Below, piece by piece: positions 51,001 through 60,301 of a DNA stretch of 64,000 nt; within the stretch, counting starts at the first letter, position 1; each line of letters begins with the position of its first letter. Where the stretch lies: positions 1-64,000 of the forward strand of contig NZ_PKDG01000016.1 of the NCBI RefSeq assembly GCF_002863005.1, given 5' to 3'. The position numbers and the translations under genes were made by a program. The stretch comes from Pseudoxanthomonas sp. GTDB taxonomy: Bacteria; Pseudomonadota; Gammaproteobacteria; Xanthomonadales; Xanthomonadaceae. The notes beneath the pieces were generated by a model. It did no database searches. It had not been told where the DNA came from and worked only from the letters and a program-made list of their open reading frames with translations.

Positions 51001-53105
51001 TCGTCGCGGCGGACAAGGGCACCGCGACTTTCTCGGACATCGCCAACGGCCTGGCCATCGCGCACGGCTTCTGGATGGGCGACGCGTTCGCCTCAGGTGG
51101 TTCGGTCGGCTACGACCACAAGGGCATGGGCATCACCGCGCGCGGCGCATGGGAGTCGGTCAAGCGCCATTTCCGCGCGATGAACCGCGACAGCCAGACC
51201 GAAGACTTCACCTGCGTGGGCATCGGCGACATGTCGGGCGACGTGTTCGGCAACGGCATGCTGCTGTCCGAGCACATCCGCCTGCTGGCGGCGTTCGACC
51301 ACCGCCACATCTTCCTGGACCCGAATCCGGATGCGGCGAAGTCGTTCAAGGAGCGCGAACGCATGTTCAAGGTGCCGCGTTCCAGCTGGGCGGACTACGA
51401 TGCCAGGCTGATCTCCAAGGGCGGTGGCATCCATCCGCGCAGTGCCAAGTCCATCGAGATCACCCCGGAAGTGCGCGCCGCGCTCGGCATTGCCGACGGC
51501 GTGAAGTCGATGACCCCGAACGAACTGATGAGCGCGATCCTGAAATCGCCGGTCGACCTGCTGTGGAACGGCGGTATCGGTACCTACGTCAAGGCGGCGA
51601 GCGAAACCCATGCCGACGTCGGTGACCGCGCCAACAACGGCCTGCGCGTCGACGGTCGCGACCTGCGCTGCAAGGTGGTGGGCGAGGGCGGCAACCTGGG
51701 CCTGACCCAGCTCGGCCGCATCGAGGCGGCGCAGCACGGCGTGCTGTTGAATACCGACTTCATCGACAACTCTGCCGGCGTGGATACCTCCGACCACGAG
51801 GTGAACATCAAGATCCTGCTCAACGGCGTGGTGCAGGCGAAGAAGCTGTCGATGGACGCCCGCAACAAGCTGCTGGCCGACATGACGGATGAGGTGGCCG
51901 ACCTGGTGCTGTGGGACAACTACCGCCAGAACCAGGCCATCAGCCTGATGGAGCGCATGAGCGTCTCGCGCCTGGGCTCCAAGCAGCACTTCATCCAGAC
52001 GCTGGAGTCGCAGGGCCTGCTGGACCGCCAGATCGAGTTCCTGCCGTCCGATGCCGAGCTTGCCGAGCGCAAGGCGCGTGGGCAGGGCCTGACCCGTCCC
52101 GAACTGTCGGTGCTGCTGTCGTACTCCAAGCTGGTGGCGTTCCAGCAGTTGCTGGAATCCGACATCCCCGAGGATCCGTACCTCTCCAAGGAGCTGCAGC
52201 GGTACTTCCCGCAGCCGCTGCAGAAGAAGTACGCCTCGGAGATGGAGAAGCACCGCCTGAAGCGCGAGATCATCGCCACGGCGGTCACCAATACCACCAT
52301 CAACCGCATGGGCGCGACCTTCCTGCTGCGCATGCAGGAGGACACCGGCCGGTCGCCGGCGGAGGTCGCCAAGGCGTTCACCATCACCCGCGAGACGCTG
52401 GATGCGCGGGCGCTGTGGAACCAGATCGATGCGCTGGACGGCAAGGTGCCGGAGTCGGTGCAGATCGATGCGCTGCAGGTCATCTGGCAGGTGCAGCGCA
52501 ATTTCACCCGCTGGCTGCTGACCCGGCAGGGTCCGATCCCGGCGATCTCCACCGCGGTCGAGCGCTACCACGACGGTTTCAACGAAATCCGCGCGGCGGA
52601 TGGCGTGCTGCCGGATTCGCTGCGTCCGGCGTACAACGCCAGCCTGCAGGCGTGGAAGGACAAGGGCCTGCCGGCGGCACTGGCCGGCCAGATCGCGGCG
52701 TTGCCGTACCTGGAGCCCTCGTGCGACATCATCGAACTGGCACGTGCTCGCAAGTTGAAGCCGGTCGAGGTGTCGAAGGTCCACTACCGCCTGGGTGAAG
52801 CGCTGCACCTGCCGTGGCTGCAGGACCAGATCGAGGCCCTGAAGGTCGATGGCCGCTGGCACGCGGTCGCCCGTGGCGTGCTGCGTGATGAGCTCGCCGC
52901 CCATCAGCGCACCCTGACCAACCAGGTGCTCTCGCTGCCGGGCGGCAATGCCGACGCCAAGGTCAAGGCCTGGCTGGGTCGCGACGATGCCGCCCTGCGC
53001 TTCACGCTCAGCATGCTGAATGAGCTGGCGGCGCAGAAGACGCTGGACTATCCCACTGCATCGGTGGCGGTACAGCGACTGGGGCAGTTGGCGTCGCAGG
53101 CATGA
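48033..53105 (+). CDS. NAD-specific glutamate dehydrogenase, large (GDH-180) type
   Basis: 1690 aa, slightly longer than the usual ~1600-1650 aa of the L-180 family. It oxidatively deaminates glutamate to 2-oxoglutarate and ammonia. The catalytic core around residues 895-930 has GPVARGGLRWSDRREDF and LVKAQMVKNTVIVPVGAKGG with the substrate-binding lysines, followed by the dinucleotide-binding region (CVGIGDMSGDVFGNGMLLSE). Long regulatory N- and C-terminal regions flank it. The first ~60 residues are strikingly rich in Lys and Ala (SPKKAAKPSSKPEAKKATHA), like a disordered tail. A terminator follows 30 nt after the stop. Confidence 0.95.
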   Translation: MNAARSPKKAAKPSSKPEAKKATHAVSPKATPTRKVAARPEKAAKAAEKTGKAMAKAGEAFSLAPILDAIRKRVSGAAAQAEARTFAEAFYKRMEEDEYPHHGADGWAAIAADTLAFARTRKPGTANVRIFNATQKTHGWESPHTVLQIVNDDMPFLVDSVSMALAEMGVGVHVLGHPLVRLARDKAGKVTAVGEGKHESLMLLEIDRLPPEEMAQVEKRIRSVLEEVRAIVRDWSSMREKMLALADDMATRRMPVDDDGRREAQEFLRWAAADHFTFFGYREYRVEKRTGILAAVEDSGLGLLREGDTTPPRNIKTLAAHYLPQGGSVDALILTKTNRRSTVHRPGNMDYIGVLEFDAQGNPIAEQRFIGLYTSSAYNRRPWEIPLVRERHEYVMQKSGLSPSGHSGKALRHILETLPREELFQSSDEELFRTSMGILGLQERVRSKLFLRRDRYGRFYSALVYIPRERFNTDVRLRIESLLKDAMRGEYVDSSVLLGESPLAQLHITIRPKAGEQVEVDTSALEADIAHLLRNWQDDLRETLISRHGESKGLLLAGGYGRALPAGYIEVVSPEGAARDVEHLASLSGADDLRLSLHESRRKRPGQGRLRLNLYRQESDIPLSDALPLMENMGLRVISEHPFRLETAQGARYIQEFEVEPVGGEFDIDRLAPAFEEAFARVWHGDAENDGFNKLVLGAGLAWRQVALLRGYCKYLLQTGVPFSQSYVEETLNRYPLLARLLVELFEARFDPSTGSESKAQVKEGQERFAAQLKALAGDDEAAARTLAALVEARGGKREQQIEVAHQSLLKLMDRVSSLDDDRILRGFMGAIEATLRTSFYQVDKDGKPAHTISFKFDSAKVPDLPKPRPYREIFVYSPRVEGVHLRFGPVARGGLRWSDRREDFRTEVLGLVKAQMVKNTVIVPVGAKGGFFVKRSPVGGDRDAVLAEGIACYKLFIQGLLDITDNIVGNRIVPPVNVVRHDQDDPYLVVAADKGTATFSDIANGLAIAHGFWMGDAFASGGSVGYDHKGMGITARGAWESVKRHFRAMNRDSQTEDFTCVGIGDMSGDVFGNGMLLSEHIRLLAAFDHRHIFLDPNPDAAKSFKERERMFKVPRSSWADYDARLISKGGGIHPRSAKSIEITPEVRAALGIADGVKSMTPNELMSAILKSPVDLLWNGGIGTYVKAASETHADVGDRANNGLRVDGRDLRCKVVGEGGNLGLTQLGRIEAAQHGVLLNTDFIDNSAGVDTSDHEVNIKILLNGVVQAKKLSMDARNKLLADMTDEVADLVLWDNYRQNQAISLMERMSVSRLGSKQHFIQTLESQGLLDRQIEFLPSDAELAERKARGQGLTRPELSVLLSYSKLVAFQQLLESDIPEDPYLSKELQRYFPQPLQKKYASEMEKHRLKREIIATAVTNTTINRMGATFLLRMQEDTGRSPAEVAKAFTITRETLDARALWNQIDALDGKVPESVQIDALQVIWQVQRNFTRWLLTRQGPIPAISTAVERYHDGFNEIRAADGVLPDSLRPAYNASLQAWKDKGLPAALAGQIAALPYLEPSCDIIELARARKLKPVEVSKVHYRLGEALHLPWLQDQIEALKVDGRWHAVARGVLRDELAAHQRTLTNQVLSLPGGNADAKVKAWLGRDDAALRFTLSMLNELAAQKTLDYPTASVAVQRLGQLASQA

Positions 53106-53134
53106 TGCCGGCACTGAAGGCTGGCTAGAATCGA

Positions 53135-53160
53135 GGCGGCCCTCCGGGGCCGCCTTTTTT
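53135..53160 (+). terminator. Rho-independent terminator after glutamate dehydrogenase
   Basis: GGCGGCCC (53135-53142) pairs with GGGCCGCC (53147-53154) around a 4-nt loop, followed by a run of six T. Confidence 0.92.
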
Positions 53161-53180
53161 CTTTCCAGGGAGAGCAGGGC

Positions 53181-53783
53181 ATGCGCAGGATGGCAGCGTG
53201 GGCGTTGTTGGCATGGGCACTGACGGTGGACGCGACGGAGCCGCGCCGGCAGATCGGGCAGGTCGATGGCCAGCCGGTCTATGCCGACCAGATCGTGGGC
53301 GAGGGACGGGTGCGCGCCGACAGTGCGCGCGAGGTATTCATGGTCCCGGTCCTGCGCCAATGGATGAGACGGCACGCGGACGCGGTGCGTCCGACAGCGG
53401 CCGAGAAGCAGCGTGCCGAGGCGGCGATCACCGCCTATGCCGCGTGCAGCGATAACGGTTATGCGCTGCCGGAGGAGCCTGCGCAGAAGGAGGCGGTGCT
53501 GACGATGCTGATCGGCAACGTGAAGCTGCAGAAGCGACTCCATGACACGTATGGCGGCGGCCGCCTGCTGTTCCAGCAGGCAGGCGTGGAAGCCTTCGAC
53601 GCAACGCGCAGGATGCTGGAATCGCGCGAAGCCGAAGGCGGCTTCGCCATCACCGATCCCGATGTCAGGGCGTTGGCATACGACTACTGGACCCGCGACC
53701 ACGGCGCCTTCATCATCAGCGATCCCGGCAAGATCGCCGAGGCCCTCGACGTGACATCATTGATTGCGCGTTGCCCCGACTGA
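53181..53783 (+). CDS. Secreted protein of unknown function
   Basis: 200 aa. A signal peptide (MRRMAAWALLAWALTVDATE) precedes a start resembling the N terminus of SurA/PpiC-type proteins (RQIGQVDGQPVYADQIVGEG), but no isomerase domain is present. The rest is helical and contains two Cys (AYAACSDNGYAL and SLIARCPD at the very end). It lies between the GDH terminator and nadK (24-nt gap). Function not recognised. Confidence 0.6.
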   Translation: MRRMAAWALLAWALTVDATEPRRQIGQVDGQPVYADQIVGEGRVRADSAREVFMVPVLRQWMRRHADAVRPTAAEKQRAEAAITAYAACSDNGYALPEEPAQKEAVLTMLIGNVKLQKRLHDTYGGGRLLFQQAGVEAFDATRRMLESREAEGGFAITDPDVRALAYDYWTRDHGAFIISDPGKIAEALDVTSLIARCPD

Positions 53784-53807
53784 TCCCGCGCCGACCCGGA
53801 GCCACGG

Positions 53808-54575
53808 ATGTCCGATCCGCACATCGCCTTCCTCGCCAGTCCGACGCCCGAGGCGCAGCAAGCGCTGGCGGTCCTGCAGCGCGAGCATGGTAGCCATGCG
53901 CCGGACCAGGCCGACGTGCTGTGCGCCCTCGGCGGCGACGGCTTCATGCTGCAGACGCTGCACCGCCACGGTGCCCTGGGAAAGCCGGTATTCGGCATGA
54001 AGCTGGGCACGGTGGGCTTCCTGATGAACCACCATCGGCCCGATGGCCTGATGGAGCGCATCGCCGCGGCGGAACCCGCCAAGCTGCGCCCGCTCGAGAT
54101 GCAGGCCCTCACGGAATCCGGGGCGTCCACGGCCTCGCTCGCCTACAACGAGGTATCCCTGTTGAGGCAGACCCGGCAGGCCGCGCACATCCAGATCGAC
54201 CTCAATGGCGAGACACGCCTGGACGAACTGATCTGCGATGGCGTGCTCACCGCCACGCCCGCCGGTTCCACCGCGTACAACTTCTCGGCGCACGGCCCCA
54301 TCCTGCCCCTGGGTTCGCACACCATCGCACTGACCCCGATCGCGCCCTTCCGCCCGCGCCGCTGGCGCGGCGCCATCCTCAAGGCCGATACCGAAGTGCG
54401 TTTCCGCGTACTCGATCCGTACAAGCGCCCGGTCAGCGCGACCGCCGATTCGCACGAAATCCGCGACGTGGTGGAAGTAACCATCCGCGAGTCGCGCGAC
54501 CGGACGGTCACGCTGCTGTTCGATCGCGAGCACAACCTGGAAGAACGCATCCTCAGCGAACAGTTCATGACCTGA
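53808..54575 (+). CDS. nadK: NAD kinase
   Basis: 255 aa, phosphorylating NAD to NADP. The hallmark GGDG is at residues 42-45 ([18 protein letters not shown]), followed by [10 protein letters not shown] and the NAD-binding [20 protein letters not shown]. The shortish N terminus is usual for this clade. ATG 53808 follows the secreted-protein gene by 24 nt. Several NAD-related genes (GDH, nadK, kynurenine enzymes) lie within 14 kb. Confidence 0.93.
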   Translation: MSDPHIAFLASPTPEAQQALAVLQREHGSHAPDQADVLCALGGDGFMLQTLHRHGALGKPVFGMKLGTVGFLMNHHRPDGLMERIAAAEPAKLRPLEMQALTESGASTASLAYNEVSLLRQTRQAAHIQIDLNGETRLDELICDGVLTATPAGSTAYNFSAHGPILPLGSHTIALTPIAPFRPRRWRGAILKADTEVRFRVLDPYKRPVSATADSHEIRDVVEVTIRESRDRTVTLLFDREHNLEERILSEQFMT

Positions 54576-54694
54576 GTCGCAATGTCCCCGCGGACATCGC
54601 GGTTTCGCCGCATTGCGGCTTGCCGGGTCATGTCACGCATGTTATCCAGCGCCCCGTAGCGGTCCGGTTCGCATCCACCCGGGGAGGGGTCACG

Positions 54695-55183
54695 ATGCAG
54701 ATGAGGTACGCGGTCTGGGTATTGCTATTGCTTGCCATCGGGGAAGGAAACGCCTGCAATCTGTCCACCGGGACGACCGTGTTCGCCACGCACGGCGTCG
54801 CGGCGGCAGCCGATGAAGCGGGTCTGAAAGCGCCGGTCCTTGATCTGGTCAGCCTCACGCGCGGCGTCGATGGGCGGGCATCCTGCGACGCCAGCGGCCT
54901 GCTGACGCTGAGTGTCGAGTGGCCGCGCGGGACGGACTACAAGCTGCGTGACCTGGGGTTCGAGTTCCGCGTAGTGGGGGAAGACGCCCTTGCGATCTTT
55001 CCCCGCGAGCCGGTCGCTGGACGGCTGGAAGGCAGGCGCAGCGAGTTCGTGTTCCTGTGGAAGGACGGACCGCCCGTGCAGCAATCGCGCATCGACCTGA
55101 TCGTCGAGGTACGTGCGGTCACCGCGGACAACCGACGCGGCCCGCCGGCGCAACTGCGCATCGCGTCGGCTCCCGGGGGATGA
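54695..55183 (+). CDS. Small secreted protein of unknown function
   Basis: 162 aa. A signal peptide (MQMRYAVWVLLLLAIGEGNA) is followed by a mature part with two cysteines (ACNLSTGTTVFA and GRASCDASGLLTL). Alternating hydrophobic strands (LTLSVEWPRG, FEFRVVGEDALAIFP, SRIDLIVEVRAV) suggest a beta-sandwich. The ATG at 54695 has a GGGGAGGGG site upstream. No family recognised. Confidence 0.6.
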   Translation: MQMRYAVWVLLLLAIGEGNACNLSTGTTVFATHGVAAAADEAGLKAPVLDLVSLTRGVDGRASCDASGLLTLSVEWPRGTDYKLRDLGFEFRVVGEDALAIFPREPVAGRLEGRRSEFVFLWKDGPPVQQSRIDLIVEVRAVTADNRRGPPAQLRIASAPGG

Positions 55184-55229
55184 TCGGGCGGTCTCGCTTC
55201 GCGCGCCGTCGATCGCCGATACTGTGCGC

Positions 55230-56138
55230 ATGCCCGACAACACCCCCCGCCTGCTGACCGTCGCCGTCACGTCGCGCGCTTTGTTCGATCTGGAAGAAAG
55301 CCACGCCCTCTACGAACGCGAGGGGGTGAAGGCGTACAGCGATTACCAGCGGCACCATGAGGACGACGTGCTGGCCCCCGGCATCGCGTATCCGGTGGTG
55401 CGCAAGCTGCTGGCCCTGAACGCCGGTGCGCCGCCCGACGCGCCACGCGTGGAGGTGATCCTGTTGTCGCGCAATTCCGCGGATACCGGCCTGCGGATCT
55501 TCAATTCAATCCAGCACTACGGGCTGGGCATCGTGCGTGCCACGTTCACCGCGGGGGAACCCACCTGGCCGTACGTCAAGCCGTTCGGCACCGACCTGTT
55601 CCTGTCGGCGAATCCGGAATCGGTGCGGCGCTCGCTCGAACATGGCATCGCCGCGGCCACCATCCTGCCGGCCGGCGCGCCGCAGCAACGCCATGAGCAC
55701 CAGCTGCGCATTGCCTTCGATGGCGACGCGGTGATCTTCGGCGACGAGAGCGAACGCATTTCACGCGAGCAGGGCGTGGAGGCCTTCGGCAGGCACGAAC
55801 AGGCGCGCGCGCGCGAACCGTTGTCCGGTGGACCCTTCCGCAACTTCCTGGCGGCCCTGCACCAGTTGCAGCAGGTGTTCCCCGCCGACGAACGCTCGCC
55901 GATCCGTACCGCGCTGGTCACCGCGCGTTCGGCCCCCGCCCACGAGCGGGTGATCCGGACATTGAGGGAGTGGGGCGTGCGCCTGGACGAAGCACTGTTC
56001 CTCGGCGGACGCCACAAGGGGCCGTTCCTGGAAGCTTTCGGTGCCGACATCTTCTTCGATGATTCGCAGCACAACATCGACAGCGCGCGCCTTCACGTGG
56101 CGGCCGGTCATGTACCCCACGGTGTCGCCAATCCGTAG
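55230..56138 (+). CDS. Cytosolic 5'-nucleotidase (NT5C1-like family)
   Basis: 302 aa. The N terminus LTVAVTSRALFDLEESHALY, then EGVKAYSDYQRHHEDDVLAP and VEVILLSRNSADTGLRIFNS are typical of the PF06189 5'-nucleotidase family. Its HAD-like acid cluster is C-terminal (FGADIFFDDSQHNIDSARLH). It probably dephosphorylates nucleoside monophosphates. ATG 55230 gives the conserved start. It converges on the DUF2939 gene with a 24-nt gap. Confidence 0.85.
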   Translation: MPDNTPRLLTVAVTSRALFDLEESHALYEREGVKAYSDYQRHHEDDVLAPGIAYPVVRKLLALNAGAPPDAPRVEVILLSRNSADTGLRIFNSIQHYGLGIVRATFTAGEPTWPYVKPFGTDLFLSANPESVRRSLEHGIAAATILPAGAPQQRHEHQLRIAFDGDAVIFGDESERISREQGVEAFGRHEQARAREPLSGGPFRNFLAALHQLQQVFPADERSPIRTALVTARSAPAHERVIRTLREWGVRLDEALFLGGRHKGPFLEAFGADIFFDDSQHNIDSARLHVAAGHVPHGVANP

Positions 56139-56162
56139 CGCTGGCCCATCCCGCCAAGCATG

Positions 56163-56720
56163 TCAAAGCGGCAGCCGGATATCCGTCAGCCGCCAGCGCA
56201 GGCCTTGTCGGGTGAGCACGAACACCACCGGGTCGCCGTCATCGTCGTGCACGGTCGCGGTGAAACGCGACAGCGATTCGTAGTGATGCTCGGCGGCCTT
56301 CAGCGGTTCCGCCGGTACCGGCGGCGCATAGGTATCGCCACCGATCGTCTCGCCGATCGCGCGTTTCCACGTCGAGCGGCCCTGCAGGATGGCGGCGACC
56401 CCCAGGGGCGTGACCAGCGTGTCCACGCCGCGTCCGAGCACCTGATTGGCGAGGGACAATGCGGCCGCGCCGAACAGGTTGGAGGCGACGTCGGGGCCGG
56501 CCTTGCGTGCGAGATAGTCCTCCACCTGCGCGCGCAGGTTGACCCGCAGCGCGGGGAAATCCACGTGCTTCTGCAATCGGGCCGTGTCCTGTTCCGCGAT
56601 TGCGGTGCGGATGCCGTGCAGGGCGAGGTAAGGTCCAGCGATCACATAGATGGCCACCCCCAGCAGCATGGCCAGCAATGTGCCGCCCAGGAGCCACGTC
56701 TTCGTCTGAGAGCGCGTCAT
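56163..56720 (-). CDS. DUF2939 membrane-anchored protein
   Basis: 185 aa. One N-terminal transmembrane helix (WLLGGTLLAMLLGVAIYVIA) is followed by GPYLALHGIRTAIAEQDTARLQKHVDFPALRVNLRAQVED, the DUF2939 pattern, and a C-terminal beta-rich part (RFTATVHDDDGDPVVFVLTR). The ATG at 56720 places the helix correctly. Function unknown. It starts 16 nt after the DUF2461 gene stop. Confidence 0.75.
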   Translation of the reverse strand: MTRSQTKTWLLGGTLLAMLLGVAIYVIAGPYLALHGIRTAIAEQDTARLQKHVDFPALRVNLRAQVEDYLARKAGPDVASNLFGAAALSLANQVLGRGVDTLVTPLGVAAILQGRSTWKRAIGETIGGDTYAPPVPAEPLKAAEHHYESLSRFTATVHDDDGDPVVFVLTRQGLRWRLTDIRLPL

Positions 56721-56736
56721 CGGCGAATCCTCCCGG

Positions 56737-57423
56737 TCAGAATTCGAGATCCAGCGCCGCACACAGGTAGTCGACGAACGGCCCCAGCGTCTTGAGATCG
56801 CCGGCCAGCGTCTGCCTCAGGCGCGGGCCCGTCAGGGTGGTGTCGTCCAGCGAGCGCCAGAACACGAAGTTGCGGTGCTTGAGGTCCTCGATGAACTCGA
56901 AATCCGTCGGGAAGCCGCGCGGCGCGCGGACCAGCTTTTCGCTTTCCTCGAAGTCGAAGCGGCGCCGGAACGCCGGATCGTGCGCGGCCTTCTTCCAACT
57001 GCCCGGATTGTCGAGGATGAACTGGCGGACGCGGCGCTGCGTGTCCGGTTCCGGGTGCCAGAGACCGGCGCCGACGAAGCACTCGCCCGGCTGCAGGTGT
57101 AGATAGAAGGACGGCGCGGGCACCTGCTTGTGGCGCTCGTGGTACAGGCGGGCGCCCTGCCACGACTTGTATGGCGACTTGTCGTTGGAGAAACGGGCAT
57201 CGCGATAGATGCGGAACAGCGAGCCGCCGACCGTCTTCGGATCCGAGCGGAAATGCAGGCTGACCGCCGCCAGGTCGGGCTGCAGGTCGGTCAGCAGGCG
57301 GAGGAACGGCTGGCGGACATGGGCTTCGTACTGCGCCTTGTGGTCGGCGAACCAGGTCTTGTCGTTGTGGCGCGCCAGCCCGCGCAGGAACTTGAAACTG
57401 GCATCGGAGAAGTAGGTGGCCAT
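56737..57423 (-). CDS. DUF2461 family protein
   Basis: 228 aa. YFSDASFKFLRGLARHNDKTWFADHKAQYE is the N-terminal signature and IYRDARFSNDKSPYK, FYLHLQPGECFVGAGLWHPE and RFDFEESEKLVRAPRGFP are conserved family blocks (TIGR02453). Function unknown. Two in-frame ATGs (57432 and 57423) are possible; the inner one gives MATYFSD. Upstream is exonuclease I on the same strand (59-nt gap). Confidence 0.8.
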   Translation of the reverse strand: MATYFSDASFKFLRGLARHNDKTWFADHKAQYEAHVRQPFLRLLTDLQPDLAAVSLHFRSDPKTVGGSLFRIYRDARFSNDKSPYKSWQGARLYHERHKQVPAPSFYLHLQPGECFVGAGLWHPEPDTQRRVRQFILDNPGSWKKAAHDPAFRRRFDFEESEKLVRAPRGFPTDFEFIEDLKHRNFVFWRSLDDTTLTGPRLRQTLAGDLKTLGPFVDYLCAALDLEF

Positions 57424-57482
57424 GGACGCCATTCTAGACAAGCCGGTGTCATGGGACCGACAAGGCTGTCCTCGACCTGCCG

Positions 57483-58922
57483 CTACAGCCCGGCCTCGAG
57501 CTCGGCGCGCCATTGCTGAAGCCGGTCGAGCAGCGCCAGCTTGTCGGCATTGCCGGCCTGGCCCCGGCGCAGTTCGGCGACTTCCGCATCGAACTGGTCG
57601 AAGCTGTATTCGGACAGGCCGCTGTCCATCGCCAGGCGCCGGCGACGGTAGTCGTCCCAGCGCTGGCGATCGTCGGCGCCGAGGGTCTCCGGCCAATTGC
57701 GTGCCCGGTAGCGGAACAGCAGTTCCGGCAGCCGCGCATCGCGGAAGCCGAAATCGCGTTGGCCCAGCAGCGCGGGCGGGGTGGTGCGCACATCGGTGAA
57801 GCGGCGCTTGTCGGCGTCGGCGAGGAATCCGTCGTACAACGAGCCGTCGACGTCGCCGGCTTCGTAGGTGCGTTCCCGGGCAAACACCCGGCGCACGGTC
57901 TCCGCCAGTGCGGGGCCGGCGTCGCGCAGGATCGCGGCGTGGCGCTCGCAGCGCGCGGGGTCGATGCCCAGCCGGTCCATGTCCGCCGGCCGCAGGTGCG
58001 ACCACGCGACCAGCGCCGGCGCGCGGTTCAGGTGGACTTCCTTCAGCGGGATGCGCTGCTCGCCTTCCGGAAGGTCGACGGCCGGCGTGTACAGCCGGTC
58101 CGCGATGTCGTCCGGCGACATCGTGAGCAGCGGCGTCGGGTCGCTGTCCAGGTCGAACACCACCATGCGGCTGTCGATGCGCGGGTGCCGGGCCAGCGGC
58201 AGCACCGGTGCGGCGCACAGCCGGTGCGCGGGATAGCGTTGCGATACATGCAGCACCGGCAACATGGCGGTCGTGTCCAGCAGGCGCGCGGCGAAGCGCT
58301 TGTCGCGCAGTTGCAGGGCGTAGTCCCACAGCCGCGGCTGCGCCTGCCGCATCAGGCGCGCCAGCCCGATGGTGGCGAAGACGTCCGACAGCGCCTCGTG
58401 CGCGTCGCCGTCGCGCACGCGGTTGGCCAGCGCCAGGTGCTCCAGTCTGAAAGATGTCGCGCCATCGTCGCGCTTCGGCCAGACGATGCCGTCCGGGCGC
58501 AGCGCATGCATCAGCCGCATCACGTCCAGCAGGTCCCAGCGCGAGTTGCCGCCGCGCCATTCGCGTTCGTAGGGCTCGTGGAAGTTGCGGAACAGGCCGT
58601 GCCGGACGAACTCGTCGTCGAAGCGCAGGCTGTTGTAGCCCAGCGTGCAGGTCTCGGGACGTCCCATCTCGTCGGCGATGCGGGCAAACGCCTCGGCCTC
58701 GTTGACGCCCTCGCGCAGCGCCTGCTGCGGCGTGATGCCGGTGATGAGCGTGGCGATGGGCGAGGGCAGCAGGTCATCCGCCGGCTTCACGAAAAAACTG
58801 ACCGGCTCGTCGACCACCTCGAGCGCGGGCGTGGTGCGCACGGCGGCGAACTGCGCCAGCCGGCTACGGCGAGGATCGGCGCCGAAGGTTTCCAGGTCGT
58901 AGAAGAGGAAACTCGCGCTCAC
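57483..58922 (-). CDS. sbcB: Exodeoxyribonuclease I
   Basis: 479 aa, 3'-5' single-strand DNA exonuclease of recombination and mismatch repair. The DEDD-type active site is visible: FLFYDLETFGADPRRSRLAQ near the N terminus, LGYNSLRFDDEFVRHGLFRN, and HEALSDVFATIGLARLM. The rest is the SH3-like/helical extension of SbcB, full length. The GTG start at 58922 overlaps the kmo stop (GTGA), so it appears coupled to an unrelated metabolic gene. Confidence 0.92.
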   Translation of the reverse strand: MSASFLFYDLETFGADPRRSRLAQFAAVRTTPALEVVDEPVSFFVKPADDLLPSPIATLITGITPQQALREGVNEAEAFARIADEMGRPETCTLGYNSLRFDDEFVRHGLFRNFHEPYEREWRGGNSRWDLLDVMRLMHALRPDGIVWPKRDDGATSFRLEHLALANRVRDGDAHEALSDVFATIGLARLMRQAQPRLWDYALQLRDKRFAARLLDTTAMLPVLHVSQRYPAHRLCAAPVLPLARHPRIDSRMVVFDLDSDPTPLLTMSPDDIADRLYTPAVDLPEGEQRIPLKEVHLNRAPALVAWSHLRPADMDRLGIDPARCERHAAILRDAGPALAETVRRVFARERTYEAGDVDGSLYDGFLADADKRRFTDVRTTPPALLGQRDFGFRDARLPELLFRYRARNWPETLGADDRQRWDDYRRRRLAMDSGLSEYSFDQFDAEVAELRRGQAGNADKLALLDRLQQWRAELEAGL

Positions 58923-60286
58923 GCCACCGCATCCTCCAGGGTCGGCAGCAGCGCATGCACATCGGCATCGATCGCCGCCCAGTCGATGCCCTCGAGCGAC
59001 GTGCGCCCGGCGGTATGGCGTACCAGCAGGTCGCGCTGCACGTGGCTGCGGTGCTGGGCCACGGCATACGGGATGCGCATGAAGCTGACCATCGCGTAGT
59101 GGGGCACGAAGCGCTGTGGATGGCGTTGCTGCAGCGCCAGTTCCAGCTCGCGCTGCAGCAGGAAGCCGCTGTCGTCGACCTTGTCGCGCATTTCCACGTA
59201 GTTTTCCAGCGCCATTTCCTGGATGGCGAGCGCGTTCGGCTTGCGCTCGGCCTCGAACGCGGCGAACGCCTGCGCCAGGTCGGAGGAGGCCTGCAGGTGG
59301 TGCGCCAGCGAGACGCAGTCCTCGAATGCGCAGTTCATCCCCTGGCCGTGGAATGGGACCATCGCGTGCGCCGCGTCGCCCAGCAGCACGGCCCGGTCGC
59401 CGAGATGCCAGCGGTCCAGGTACAGCGTGGCAAGCAGCCCGGTGGGATTGGCGTCCCAGTCCCGTTCCAGCTCGGGAATCAGCGGCACCGCATCGGCGAA
59501 GTCGCGCAGGAACAGCGCCTTGGCCTCGCGTCCGTTGCGCACACTGGCAAAGCTCGGGTCGCCTTGGTTGGGCAGGAACAGGGTCACGGTGAAGGTGCGT
59601 TCGTCGTTCGGCAACGCGATGCACATGTAGTGTCCGCGCGGCCAGATGTGCAGCGCATTTGGTTCCATCATGAAGGCGCCGTCGGCCGAGGGCGGGATCT
59701 CCAGTTCCTTGTACGAATGGTCCAGGAATTCCGTGCGTTCGCCGAGTTCTTCCCGTTGCTGCATCGCGCCGCGCAGGGAAGAGCCGGCACCGTCGGTCCC
59801 GACCAGTGCGGTGAACCCGACGGGATGGAGGCCCCCTTGTCCGTCGGCGAAGCGGGCGATGCGGGCATCGAAGTCGACGGCGTCCAGTCGGCGGTCGAAA
59901 TGGATGTTAGCGCCGGCCTGTTCGGCGAGGTCCAGCAGCGTGATGTTCAGGTCGCCGCGATGGATCGACCAGATGACCTCGGCGTCGTCGCGGCCGTAGC
60001 GTTGCAGCTGCAGCCGCCCATCGAGCGCGTGCACCATGCGGCCGCGCATCATCACGGCCTGCCGCATCACCGCATCGTCGGCATCGGCCATGCGCAGCGC
60101 ATGGCGGCCGCGCTCGGTCAGCGCGAGGTTGATGGATCGGCCTCCCGCGTAGCCCTGCACGCGGGGGTCGCCGCGCTTTTCGAACACGTCCACCCGCCAG
60201 CCGGCGCGGGCCATCAGCGTGGCCAGCAGCGCACCGGCAAGACCGGCGCCGATGAGGGTGATGTGTCGAGGCGTGTCAGTGCCCAA
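58919..60286 (-). CDS. kmo: Kynurenine 3-monooxygenase
   Basis: 455 aa FAD monooxygenase hydroxylating L-kynurenine to 3-hydroxykynurenine. The dinucleotide motif LIGAGLAGALLATLMARAGW and the GD motif LLGDAAHAMVPFHGQGMNCA are both present, with YAGGRSINLALTERGRHAL typical of KMO. The start is a TTG at 60286; the codons from the kynU stop onward contain no ATG or GTG, and a GGAG eight bases upstream supports it. It follows kynU by 15 nt. Confidence 0.93.
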   Translation of the reverse strand: MGTDTPRHITLIGAGLAGALLATLMARAGWRVDVFEKRGDPRVQGYAGGRSINLALTERGRHALRMADADDAVMRQAVMMRGRMVHALDGRLQLQRYGRDDAEVIWSIHRGDLNITLLDLAEQAGANIHFDRRLDAVDFDARIARFADGQGGLHPVGFTALVGTDGAGSSLRGAMQQREELGERTEFLDHSYKELEIPPSADGAFMMEPNALHIWPRGHYMCIALPNDERTFTVTLFLPNQGDPSFASVRNGREAKALFLRDFADAVPLIPELERDWDANPTGLLATLYLDRWHLGDRAVLLGDAAHAMVPFHGQGMNCAFEDCVSLAHHLQASSDLAQAFAAFEAERKPNALAIQEMALENYVEMRDKVDDSGFLLQRELELALQQRHPQRFVPHYAMVSFMRIPYAVAQHRSHVQRDLLVRHTAGRTSLEGIDWAAIDADVHALLPTLEDAVA

Positions 60287-60301
60287 GCGCGCGTCTCCGG
60301 A

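Noticed and set aside
47733..51065. 1110-codon antisense frame opposite glutamate dehydrogenase, and similar frames at 51093-53702 and 58955-61597
   Set aside because: Antisense shadows caused by GC-rich third positions; the sense frames carry conserved enzymes.
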